From NCBI GenBank assembly GCA_002344965.1, contig DDUU01000057.1:6742-70741 (forward strand): a stretch of 64,000 nt of DNA, read 5' to 3'. The notes beneath the pieces were generated by a model, which saw only the letters and a program-made list of their open reading frames with translations, was not told the origin of the DNA and ran no database searches. Below are positions 44,236 to 52,007 of this stretch, piece after piece. Source of the DNA: Candidatus Tepidiaquacellales bacterium UBA2330 (lineage in GTDB: Bacteria > Bacteroidota > Ignavibacteria > Tepidaquicellales > Tepidaquicellaceae). The position numbers and the translations under genes are program-made. Every line of letters begins with the position of its first letter. Position 1 is the first letter of the stretch.

Positions 44236-45504
44236 TTGTTTTTATACATTTTTTTAGCGGTTTTTTTCGGACTTCAGTTTTTGGTTTTCATAACCTTCAG
44301 ACGGTTTGTTAAATCGAAATATCCTGACTCCGCATTTCTTAGAATAATTTCGAATTACTCTTTCATTGTATTAAATCTTCCGATGATCTACATTTTATTT
44401 AAGAGGAGACAAATGCATATGGTATCTGACTGGATCAATTCTTTAATATTCACTCCCTATTACATTTTCCTAGGCGCTATATTGTTTATCGGTTTGTATT
44501 TACTGATTGGCAAACTAATTAAACTTCCTTTTTCAATATCGGGATGGATATTGAATCAGTTTGAAAATACGAAAAAAATGTTAAATAATTTTTTCAGTAA
44601 ACCGCCTGTCCGAAAAATTGACAATTCAAGAAGAGCTTTTTTAACTACTGCAACTGCTTTTGTATCGGGGTATGCATTCATCGGGTCCACTGTAGGAGTA
44701 CTCGACAGCAATGATTATGAAATTGTTTATAAAGATATAAAGATAGAAGATCTTCCAGAGGAGATTAAAGGAACGACCGTTACATTGATCAGTGATACAC
44801 ATTCTGGACCGTATATGGATGAAGAAACTCTCAGGAAATATTCGAAAGCTGTTAATGATTTAAATTCCGATATAATAGTGATCCCGGGAGATTTGACAAA
44901 TTCCAACAGGATTGAAGTTCATCCTTTTGTAAATGCATTTAAAAGTCTGAAAGCTCCTAAAGGAATTTATGCTTCTTTTGGAAATCATGATTATTTCTCA
45001 GATGCTGAGTATGTTGCTAAATTTGTTCAGAATGACAGTCCAATAAATCTGCTTAGAAATAATTCTGATATTATAAATATTAACGGAAAAAATTTATGTA
45101 TTATGGGCGTTGAAGATACGCGGCAAAGCCGTTCAAATCAGGATACAGTGCTTATGAAACATCTTGATCTTACAATTGAAAGAACGAAAGCTAAAATGAA
45201 GGAGAAAAATCTGGATTATAATGAAATTCCAAAACTTACGTTGTTTCACAAACCATATTACTTTGAAGAAATGGCTGCAAGGAATCTGGATCTGATACTA
45301 AGCGGACATACGCACGGCGGGCAGGTTGTTTTGGCAAAATTAGGACCTGTAAATATTTCATTTGCCGGAGCTGTCAGTAAATATATCAGCGGCTATTATG
45401 AATCCGGAAAAACCAGGATGTATATTTCCAGAGGTTTAGGAAGCGTTGCATTGCCCATCAGATTTAACTGTCCCCCCGAGATCACAAAGATCACATTGAT
45501 CTAA
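44236..45504 (+). CDS. Membrane-anchored metallophosphoesterase (YkuE-like)
   Basis: A 422-residue protein with a four-helix membrane region (residues about 1-115), a short linker, a fifth hydrophobic segment or Tat-like stretch after SRRAFLTTATAF (about 132-150), and a calcineurin-like phosphoesterase domain from about 180. Metal-binding motifs are all visible: LISDTHSGPY (D-x-H), VIPGDLTNS (GD), FGNHDYF (GNHD), LFHKPYYF (H) and SGHTHGGQ (GHxH). The family hydrolyses phosphate esters, often on lipids or the outside of the membrane. The start is TTG at 44236. It is a lone gene before hisS; a specific substrate is not known. Confidence 0.88.
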   Translation: MFLYIFLAVFFGLQFLVFITFRRFVKSKYPDSAFLRIISNYSFIVLNLPMIYILFKRRQMHMVSDWINSLIFTPYYIFLGAILFIGLYLLIGKLIKLPFSISGWILNQFENTKKMLNNFFSKPPVRKIDNSRRAFLTTATAFVSGYAFIGSTVGVLDSNDYEIVYKDIKIEDLPEEIKGTTVTLISDTHSGPYMDEETLRKYSKAVNDLNSDIIVIPGDLTNSNRIEVHPFVNAFKSLKAPKGIYASFGNHDYFSDAEYVAKFVQNDSPINLLRNNSDIININGKNLCIMGVEDTRQSRSNQDTVLMKHLDLTIERTKAKMKEKNLDYNEIPKLTLFHKPYYFEEMAARNLDLILSGHTHGGQVVLAKLGPVNISFAGAVSKYISGYYESGKTRMYISRGLGSVALPIRFNCPPEITKITLI

Positions 45505-45600
45505 TCATTGCTCATTAAATCATTAGTTTAAAACCATTTCCTGAAGCGTAAATCGGGCTTTTCTAATTTTAATAGTGTTTATTTAATGACATTAAAATTC

Positions 45601-45608
45601 TATTTTTG
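45601..45608 (+). promoter_or_regulatory. -7 element directly before the hisS start
   Basis: TATTTTTG, a perfect TAnnTTTG, followed by CAA and the ATG at 45612. Transcription would begin at or next to the start codon, giving a leaderless message. Upstream at the usual spacing there is TGTTT rather than a clear TTG. Confidence 0.45.
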
Positions 45609-45611
45609 CAA

Positions 45612-46856
45612 ATGCCGATTCAAAAACCGAAAGGAACTTACGATATACTTCCCGAAAAAGCATTTCAGAGAAATTTTCTGGAACAAAAAGTAAGAGAAAT
45701 TTTTAATACATTTAATTATTCAGAAATTCGTACGCCTACTTTTGAGAAAACCGAACTTTTTAAAAGAGGAATCGGCGAAGAAACGGATATTGTCTCAAAG
45801 GAGATGTATACTTTCAAGAATGATGAATTCACTCTGAAACCTGAAATGACAGCTCCAGTCATCAGAGCATATATCGAATATAATCTCGGCAACGAATCCC
45901 CTCTTCAGAAGCTTTTTTATATCTGCAATATGTTCCGCAGGGAAAGACCGCAGGCAGGACGTTTCAGGGAGTTTTCACAGTTCGGCGCAGAATCTATCGG
46001 CAGCAGCGACCCTTATGCTGACGCGGAAATGATAATGCTTGCAGATACTATTATCAGAGGATTAGGCATTAAGGATTCTGTCATTAAAATTAATACAATC
46101 GGAAACGCGGAGGAAAGGGAAATATTTTTCAAAGAGTTTAAAAATTATCTTTCAAAATATCTTGATGAACTTTCCCCAGACAGCAAGCGAAGATTTGTAA
46201 TTAATCCGCTGAGAATTCTTGATTCAAAAAATCCCCGTGACAGGGAAATTTTAAATGATGCTCCGGTGCTTTATCAGTTTTTAAAGGAATCAACAAAGAA
46301 AAATTTTGAGAAGATACTTCTTATTTTAAATGAGAACGGAATTATGTTTGAAACTGATTATATGCTTGTAAGAGGATTTGATTATTACACTTCGACTACG
46401 TTTGAATTCCTTTCCGACCGTCTCGGCGCTCAGAATGCTCTTCTCGGCGGAGGAAGATATGACCTGCTGATACAGCAGCTCGGAGGAAAACCGACTCCTG
46501 CTATCGGCTTTGCCGCGGGCATTGAAAGAATAATGATGATACTCGAAGCTGACAGTCTGCTTCCGGAAAAAAATGACTTTCCGAAAATTTTCATTGCCAG
46601 TATAGGTGAAGAAAGCAAAAAGTATTCTTTCAGACTGCTCGAGAATTTAAGAATGAAAGGCGTGAAGTGTGAAACTGATTTTCTCGGAAGAAGCCTGAAG
46701 TCACAGATGAAAGAAGCTAACAGATTAAATGCTGAATTTGTAATTGTTATCGGAGATGAAGAGATTGAAAGTAATTCCTTTATGCTCAAAAAAATGTCTG
46801 ACGGATCAGAAGTAAAAGTTAATGATCCTGATAATTTAGAAAATTTTTTAAAATAA
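45612..46856 (+). CDS. hisS: Histidyl-tRNA synthetase
   Basis: Class II synthetase that charges tRNA-His. The 414-residue protein starts PIQKPKGTYDILP, the HisRS opening. It has motif 2 with RRERPQAGRFREFSQFGAE, the histidine-binding LVRGFDYYTSTTFEF, GGGRYDLL, a motif 3 GFAAGIERIMM, and the C-terminal anticodon-binding domain (about 325-414). The ATG at 45612 is preferred; a TTG six bases upstream is part of a TAnnTTTG element. The next gene starts in the base after its stop codon, so hisS, the unknown gene and lgt are probably one operon. Confidence 0.97.
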   Translation: MPIQKPKGTYDILPEKAFQRNFLEQKVREIFNTFNYSEIRTPTFEKTELFKRGIGEETDIVSKEMYTFKNDEFTLKPEMTAPVIRAYIEYNLGNESPLQKLFYICNMFRRERPQAGRFREFSQFGAESIGSSDPYADAEMIMLADTIIRGLGIKDSVIKINTIGNAEEREIFFKEFKNYLSKYLDELSPDSKRRFVINPLRILDSKNPRDREILNDAPVLYQFLKESTKKNFEKILLILNENGIMFETDYMLVRGFDYYTSTTFEFLSDRLGAQNALLGGGRYDLLIQQLGGKPTPAIGFAAGIERIMMILEADSLLPEKNDFPKIFIASIGEESKKYSFRLLENLRMKGVKCETDFLGRSLKSQMKEANRLNAEFVIVIGDEEIESNSFMLKKMSDGSEVKVNDPDNLENFLK

Positions 46857-47279
46857 ATGAGAACAAAACAAGTCAGACCTGACAAACTTGAATTTGAATA
46901 CGAACTTTTTATCAGCCGCGAGCTGGATAAGACTATAGAAAAGGAATTCATACAGTTTGATTTCAGAACTAAAAAAGTATTTGAATATTTTCTGTATAAA
47001 ATTAATGTAGAGACAGGCATAGATCCCGCAAAGAGCGAACTGAAGTTTAATATTGAAGGACTTTCCGCCCCGTCTCTCGATATCTCAAAATCCGGTACAG
47101 CAAGCTTTCAGTATAAGTTTTATGATTTTAAAAATGTTGAATATACTCTTTCGCTTTTAAAATACGGAAAAAATAAAGCGGTTTTTAAAATTAAAATATC
47201 ACCTAAGTCAATAAAGATCACGCACGAACCAGCCAAAAAATTTCTGAAAGTATTTACTAAAAAATATAATGTATCCTAA
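46857..47279 (+). CDS. Hypothetical protein between hisS and lgt
   Basis: A 140-residue protein with no recognised motif. It is charged (many Lys, Glu, Asp), has no signal peptide or hydrophobic helix, and reads as a small mixed alpha/beta or beta protein (KSELKFNIEGL, ASFQYKFYDFKN, AVFKIKISPKSIKI). The ATG starts in the base right after the hisS stop, and its end overlaps lgt by 11 bases, which argues strongly for a real, co-translated gene. Function is unknown. A cytosolic role linked to translation or lipoprotein biogenesis is only a context guess. Confidence 0.65.
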   Translation: MRTKQVRPDKLEFEYELFISRELDKTIEKEFIQFDFRTKKVFEYFLYKINVETGIDPAKSELKFNIEGLSAPSLDISKSGTASFQYKFYDFKNVEYTLSLLKYGKNKAVFKIKISPKSIKITHEPAKKFLKVFTKKYNVS

Positions 47280-48069
47280 ATTATTTGAAATTGGTCCTGT
47301 TCCTATTTACAGTTACGGTCTTATGCTCGGACTTGCTTTCCTGGTAGGAAGCGCATTGTTTTCCAAAGAGCTAAAGAGAAACTCAATGGATGAAAACTAC
47401 GGGGTTACTGTTACATTCCTTTGTTTATTAGGCGGAATTATCGGCTCGAAGTTTTTTTATATTCTTGAAGAATGGAATTTCGGTTCGGGTGAGCCGCTGA
47501 TGTCATATTTTACAAGCGATGTTATTTTTTCAGCATCCGGGCTTACATTTTACGGAGGACTGATCTTCGCAATAATATTTGTAATGATATTCTGCAAAGT
47601 AAAAAAAATATCCGTCTTAAAATTATTTGATATGATGTCGCCCAGCGCGGCAATTGGTTACGGAATTGCGAGAATCGGATGCCATCTATCCGGGGACGGT
47701 GATTACGGAACGGTAGTAAACGGAACATTCTGGGAATTTCTGGGATACAGTTATTCAAAAGGAACTGTGCCGACGCCTGAAGGAGTGCTTGTGCATCCGG
47801 CGCCTGTATATGAGACTATAGTTTCTGTTTTTATATTTTTATTCTTATGGAGAAACAGAGCAAAATTCAAAACTCCGGGAATTATCTTTGCATACTTTCT
47901 AATTCTTTCAGGCATTGAAAGACTTCTGGTAGAGTTTATCAGACTGAACCCCGTCGTTGCATTCGGATTGAGTCAGGCGCAGATAATTTCAGTTGTAATG
48001 ATATTAGGAGGAATATATTTACTTTTTGACAAACTTGCCGCAGAGAAAAAACTTATTACTTCAAGCTGA
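47269..48069 (+). CDS. lgt: Prolipoprotein diacylglyceryl transferase
   Basis: Lgt attaches a diacylglyceryl group to the lipobox cysteine of prelipoproteins in the inner membrane, the first step of lipoprotein maturation. The 266-residue protein opens with YPKLFEIGPVPIYSYGLMLGLAF and has about seven membrane helices. The family signature includes GGLIFAI (the middle motif), GYGIARIGCHLSGDGDYG with the conserved arginine and glycines, and HPAPVYETI near the C terminus. It overlaps the upstream unknown gene by 11 bases. The window itself contains Lgt substrates, for example the dihaem cytochrome and the propeller lipoprotein. Confidence 0.94.
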   Translation: MYPKLFEIGPVPIYSYGLMLGLAFLVGSALFSKELKRNSMDENYGVTVTFLCLLGGIIGSKFFYILEEWNFGSGEPLMSYFTSDVIFSASGLTFYGGLIFAIIFVMIFCKVKKISVLKLFDMMSPSAAIGYGIARIGCHLSGDGDYGTVVNGTFWEFLGYSYSKGTVPTPEGVLVHPAPVYETIVSVFIFLFLWRNRAKFKTPGIIFAYFLILSGIERLLVEFIRLNPVVAFGLSQAQIISVVMILGGIYLLFDKLAAEKKLITSS

Positions 48070-48080
48070 ACAAAGATTTA

Positions 48081-48323
48081 TTGGAAATAGAAATTTATAC
48101 AAAGCGGAATTGTCATTTATGTGAAGTAATGATAAAAACCGTCAGAGAATGTTTGTACGAATTAAAGAATGAAACTGAACTGAAGGTAACAGACATTGAA
48201 TCAGATAAAGATCTTTCAAAATATAAACTAAAAATCCCTGTCCTGATTATCGACAATAAAATGTATGCAAAGTATAGTGTTGATAAAGAAAAACTGATGA
48301 GGAAATTAAAAAATATATCTTAG
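48081..48323 (+). CDS. Glutaredoxin-like thiol-disulfide protein
   Basis: An 80-residue thioredoxin-fold protein. The redox motif is C11-H-L-C14 (TKRNCHLCEV), near the N terminus as in glutaredoxin and DUF836-type proteins, and the later KIPVLIIDNKMY matches the conserved cis-proline strand. It may reduce disulfides or act as an electron donor; no partner reductase is adjacent. The start is TTG at 48081, 12 bases after the lgt stop, which suggests co-transcription with lgt. It could serve oxidised lipoproteins or cytochrome biogenesis, but this is not shown. Confidence 0.75.
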   Translation: MEIEIYTKRNCHLCEVMIKTVRECLYELKNETELKVTDIESDKDLSKYKLKIPVLIIDNKMYAKYSVDKEKLMRKLKNIS

Positions 48324-48379
48324 ATTGGAATTAATCTACATTAAGAAATTACTTAAACAAATTTTCTGCTTTTAAAGAA

Positions 48380-49093
48380 TCACACATAAAAATTCTTAAA
48401 CCCGCTTCTTCTGAAGTCTGATGTTTTTAAATAGTGCATTATGCCGACAGACTGATAAAACAGATTCACAATAATTGACATTACGGCAACCATCTGAGAG
48501 ACAGCGTAAAATTCAAATTCATCTTCTGCATCCGGCTTTTCAAAATGATATATTACAAAAACATAATAAAGCATAATTAACAGATTTATAACGTTAAATA
48601 AAAATAACTTCCTGAGTTTTTCATTACTGAACTGAAGTATCAGAATAAAAATTATCCATAAAGTATAAGCAAGAAAAGCAATACTGAGATACAGCATATG
48701 CTGATCAAAGAAAGAACTTAACGGCGTGAATGCGATCCCGATAAAAGCAAGCCCGCTGATTATCATGCAGATTTTACTTGTATAACCTGCAAACTTTTTT
48801 TCAAGAACATCAGTACCCAATGCCCACCATATTCTGGAAAAATAAATCATCACGATACCTAATCCGCCGAAAGCGGTTATATACATAATTTTTGAAACAG
48901 TATTTGTTTTGCCGGAGATTGTGATTGAATTTCCGAGGTCACTGAGAGTATTCAAAAAGAAATTGTAGTGAATGGAACTGGTGTCTATAAGATTTCCGCC
49001 CGGAAATGCAAGCATTGCAATACCAATTAAGAGAAAAAAGAATACTGCAGCAATTATCATTATTTTACATCTTCTTAAAAGATTTTTATACAT
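48380..49093 (-). CDS. Six-helix membrane protein, possibly DUF998-like
   Basis: A 237-residue integral membrane protein with about six hydrophobic helices (roughly 10-33, 68-88, 103-125, 130-155, 162-182, 195-218) and few charged loops. NFFLNTLSDLGNS in the first loop (about residues 44-56) recalls the SDLG motif of DUF998 proteins, but no firm family call is possible. It has its own ATG start. It ends 57 bases from the glutaredoxin-like gene on the opposite strand. Neighbours give no functional hint. Confidence 0.55.
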   Translation of the reverse strand: MYKNLLRRCKIMIIAAVFFFLLIGIAMLAFPGGNLIDTSSIHYNFFLNTLSDLGNSITISGKTNTVSKIMYITAFGGLGIVMIYFSRIWWALGTDVLEKKFAGYTSKICMIISGLAFIGIAFTPLSSFFDQHMLYLSIAFLAYTLWIIFILILQFSNEKLRKLFLFNVINLLIMLYYVFVIYHFEKPDAEDEFEFYAVSQMVAVMSIIVNLFYQSVGIMHYLKTSDFRRSGFKNFYV

Positions 49094-49350
49094 ATAATCT
49101 GATATTAATATAAAAGATTGTGTAAAATAACAGAATGATAAATAAATTTACTGTTATAAAAATTATACAATAAAAATAAAATTTACATTTTTAAAATTGT
49201 GTACAGACATTCGAGACGGTATTATGTTCACGTTAATCATATTTTACATAAGATACTTTTTTTAACTTAAAAATTGTATTGTTTTATAACGGTATGAAAA
49301 AAATTTTTGAATACATTTTAATGACATATCCGGCGGAATACAGAATGGAA
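49094..49350. other. Intergenic stretch with no recognised gene
   Basis: Non-coding AT-rich DNA between the six-helix protein gene (start 49093) and the terminator of the large secreted protein gene. I see no ORF with a homologue, tRNA or clear TAnnTTTG element here; a promoter for the minus-strand gene must lie in it but is not evident. Confidence 0.5.
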
Positions 49351-49390
49351 GTATTTAAAACGGAGTAATAGCTTACTCCGCTTTAAATAC
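49351..49390 (-). terminator. Terminator of the large secreted protein gene
   Basis: Core stem cggagtaa / ttactccg with loop tagc, extended by tatttaaa / tttaaata across one A/C mismatch. On the minus strand the core is followed by TTTTAAAT. It lies 28 bases after the stop of the gene at 49418. Confidence 0.75.
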
Positions 49391-49417
49391 AAACCGGAAG
49401 GAATTTTGTAATGGAAT

Positions 49418-51553
49418 TTAAGGGGTTACGGCTGATACAAAGTTTAAAGCGTTATTATCCGTTATTACATAATCAGCTATATCAACAAAAAAGTCTCCGT
49501 TGAGATCCGTCAGATATGAATAACCAGTTATAAAATTATATACATCATTATCCACTAACTGCAGATCATTAATATCAATAAATCCGTCCTGAGTTACATC
49601 TCCGCTGTATATGCACCATTTAGAACCTTTCATCATCATATTGTTGCCGTATGCTTTTGACTGAAGGTCTGTAAAATCATAAGATACCGGATTATTGCTT
49701 ATGCTGACAGGTACAGAGCTCCATGTTTCGATAGTGTTATAATGTTTTAAGACAAGATAAAAATTTCCTGAAGGCGCATCGGGAAAAGTAAAGACATTGT
49801 TCAGACTCTGATAATCAAGATATGCAATACCTGTATCAATAATATTGTAAGGAGGAGTCTGATCTCTTAGCAAAGCATACATTGCCAGATACTGACTGTG
49901 TTCATCCGTACTTTCATTATAATATCCTTCCACTGCAGCTTTAATAAATACGTATGTCGCTTCGCATCCGTGTGTGGAATATGTTCTGTAAAAATCAGAC
50001 CAGATGATCTGGCAACTGTCATTTTGAAAATATCTGAATGCGGGTTTGGGAGAGCAGTAAGAGTTTGCATAGTTTGTATTTACATTATAAATAAATTTTG
50101 ACTGACTATTTGAAATTGAATAGTAACCGACATTTTCCATATTGTAGTAGAGATTTTTATATGCAATATTAAAACTTCCATTCACATTTCTTTTAGCAAT
50201 TATATCGCTGTATCTTGATCTGATAATTGCAGAGTATTCAATTGTTAAAGCAAACCAGTTAACTGCGTCAAATGTTCTTATTCCCCACAGATCAAAGTCG
50301 CCTGAGTTCTGATAATCAATTGAAACGGACATCATAATTTGAGGCTGATTGGTGCCTCCGGATGATGCTATTCTGGCATATTCCATATTCTCACCATTTG
50401 AAGACATCATTCCGGAATAAACAGGATAAGATACTGTATTGCTTTCTGCTTTATACAGATATAAATACGGCTCGAAACCGGGATAATTGCTGAGTACAAA
50501 AAAAAGCGAATCGGCAGAATTGTGATAATTGGCAACATCAGTCATAACAGCATATCCGTTTGATCCGGGAACGGAATTATAAATACTTTTCGGCAGATAT
50601 GTAACTCCGGGAGATAAAGAATATGGACTTAAAACTTTACACATTTTTGTAAGTATATTGCTTTGATTATTTGCAATGGAATCCTGTGATAATACAATTG
50701 TGATATACGGTACAGCTGCATATCTCGCATTATCTGAAGTAATGCGCGCCTGAAAATACTGACTCGTAAAATTGTATCCCGGAAATATCAGCGTTGATCC
50801 TGCATAACCAAGAGTCGGAGTTCTTATAATGGTATATCCTATCAGTCTCTGACCGTAACCTCCGTTTGTTATATATCCGAATACAACGTGTATATATTTT
50901 TCACCGGCAGTATTTTCTATAATTTCCATATCCATATCGTCAGATGTAAATTTGTTATTTCCGCTGAAAGCTATCATAGCGTAAAGATTGAAAGTTTCGC
51001 CGTGATTAGTGGAATTAAAAATAGCAAGAGTATCAGGTAATGCAAAAAATCCTGTGTCACCGTTTGCAAAACCGATCGCCAGCCATTGAGTACCGGCCGT
51101 AGCGCCTCTTTGCTCAATCTGAAATGCAGTTGCAATCGGAACATTATTAGGATTTAAAATCGAAGTGTTTACAAGATTATCTGTTTCACGTCCTATTAGG
51201 CGCGATGCGGGAACTAATGTACCGAATTGTTCCGGATTTTTATCTGTATAAGTGCTTCCGTTTATACTTTCCAGTTCTGTCTGAATTTTTAAAATACTTT
51301 CACCTCCGAAACTTATATTATCAGTTGCTTTGATCTTTTCTATTTCATTTAATAAAATTAGTTCTTTTTCCGAATAACTAATTTCAGGTGTCTTTGAAAA
51401 ATTATCATTCACTTTTTTGATATTTATTTTCTTGTTACTGACAGGAATTTTACTGTTCGGGGAACGGCTCTGTCCATTTAAATAATCAGGCAGAATATTA
51501 ATAAATATGATGCCAGAAATCAAAAAGATCTTAAAAATAGTTTTGTGTAACAT
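49418..51553 (-). CDS. Large secreted protein ending in an EF-hand (dockerin-like) module
   Basis: A 711-residue exported protein with a signal peptide (1 to about 27). The bulk (about 110-540) has no recognised enzyme motif; repeating lines of beta strands with aromatic and polar residues suggest a propeller or beta-sandwich surface protein. The last ~150 residues share their order with the C terminus of the protein at 60874: GNFYLVLKHYN, YDFTDLQSKAYGN, then two Ca2+-loop repeats, GDVTQDGFIDINDLQLV and DLNGDFFVDIADYVI. There is no NPNPFNP-type sorting tail. The leader RNA upstream can fold into a three-way junction. Confidence 0.75.
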   Translation of the reverse strand: MLHKTIFKIFLISGIIFINILPDYLNGQSRSPNSKIPVSNKKINIKKVNDNFSKTPEISYSEKELILLNEIEKIKATDNISFGGESILKIQTELESINGSTYTDKNPEQFGTLVPASRLIGRETDNLVNTSILNPNNVPIATAFQIEQRGATAGTQWLAIGFANGDTGFFALPDTLAIFNSTNHGETFNLYAMIAFSGNNKFTSDDMDMEIIENTAGEKYIHVVFGYITNGGYGQRLIGYTIIRTPTLGYAGSTLIFPGYNFTSQYFQARITSDNARYAAVPYITIVLSQDSIANNQSNILTKMCKVLSPYSLSPGVTYLPKSIYNSVPGSNGYAVMTDVANYHNSADSLFFVLSNYPGFEPYLYLYKAESNTVSYPVYSGMMSSNGENMEYARIASSGGTNQPQIMMSVSIDYQNSGDFDLWGIRTFDAVNWFALTIEYSAIIRSRYSDIIAKRNVNGSFNIAYKNLYYNMENVGYYSISNSQSKFIYNVNTNYANSYCSPKPAFRYFQNDSCQIIWSDFYRTYSTHGCEATYVFIKAAVEGYYNESTDEHSQYLAMYALLRDQTPPYNIIDTGIAYLDYQSLNNVFTFPDAPSGNFYLVLKHYNTIETWSSVPVSISNNPVSYDFTDLQSKAYGNNMMMKGSKWCIYSGDVTQDGFIDINDLQLVDNDVYNFITGYSYLTDLNGDFFVDIADYVITDNNALNFVSAVTP

Positions 51554-51710
51554 TCTGTTAATTCTCCTTTTCTAAAATTTTTTAAAAGGAATAATAACCT
51601 GACATACCGGCATGTCTTTGAGAAAGAATACGTTCGGAATAAAATTTTTATCTGATCAAAATTCCCTGTATATCTTTCACCGGTTATTATTCGGTTAAAA
51701 TAACTTTACA
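51554..51710 (-). promoter_or_regulatory. Candidate structured 5' leader (riboswitch-like) of the gene at 49418
   Basis: Read on the minus strand, the leader begins near 51703 at a good promoter. It can fold into a three-way junction. P1 is an 11-base stem, 51692-51682 with 51599-51589. P2 is GAAAGA/TCTTTC and, after a one-base bulge, ATAC/GTAT (51678-51668 with 51631-51622), capped by GGAAT/ATTCC (51665-51661 with 51640-51636). P3 is GACAT/ATGTC (51616-51612 with 51605-51601). Junction strands are GGT, TCAAA and A. Then a 7-base hairpin tccttttt-like arm (51590-51584) pairs with AAAAGGA (51571-51565), covering the Shine-Dalgarno sequence 10 bases before the ATG. I do not recognise the class. 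Confidence 0.55.
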
Positions 51711-51739
51711 AAAATAGAATCCTGATAATAGGTTTACAA
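51709..51739 (-). promoter_or_regulatory. Bacteroidota-type promoter of the gene at 49418
   Basis: Minus strand TTG (51739-51737, as part of TTTG), a 20-base spacer and TATTTTTG (51716-51709). A perfect consensus match. It sets transcription start near 51703, about 150 bases before the ATG, which makes the leader RNA long. Confidence 0.6.
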
Positions 51740-51951
51740 AGAAAAATATCCGGGGTTTTCACCTTCATCATTACTTATAATTTCATAGTAAACTTGAAAT
51801 ATAAGCTTATTACATTGAAATTTTGGATAATTACTAGGTAATTCACAGACGGATTTTCACATCAGAAGTGAATAATTTTTGATAAAATATTATTGATATT
51901 TAAATTTATAAAATTAAAGTGTGTATCAGAAAAGAAAGTAGGAATTGAGTT
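51740..51951. other. Intergenic stretch with no recognised gene
   Basis: AT-rich non-coding DNA between the promoter at 51709-51739 and the terminator at 51952-51985. I found no ORF, RNA gene or repeat in it. Confidence 0.5.
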
Positions 51952-51985
51952 AAAAAAAGCCGGCATTAAACAAATAACGCCGGCT
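51952..51985 (-). terminator. Rho-independent terminator of the gene at 52008
   Basis: Stem agccggc / gccggct with two more pairs past a mismatch and an 8-base loop, followed on the minus strand by a run of seven T. It lies 23 bases after the stop. Confidence 0.8.
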
Positions 51986-52007
51986 GAATAAATTGATATT
52001 ATTAATC

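Noticed and set aside
46430..47020. Minus-strand open frame of about 196 codons over hisS and the next gene.
   Set aside because: It is a Ser/Leu-rich antisense shadow of hisS and the unknown gene, with no ribosome site or homologue I recognise.
51601..51680. Resemblance of the leader RNA to the c-di-GMP-I (GEMM) riboswitch: ACAGGG, CAAAG and CCGG occur in the same order.
   Set aside because: The GNRA tetraloop and its receptor are absent, the distance between ACAGGG and CAAAG is too long, and CCGG is in a simple hairpin loop here. Cobalamin, TPP, FMN, SAM and other common classes also fail on core motifs.
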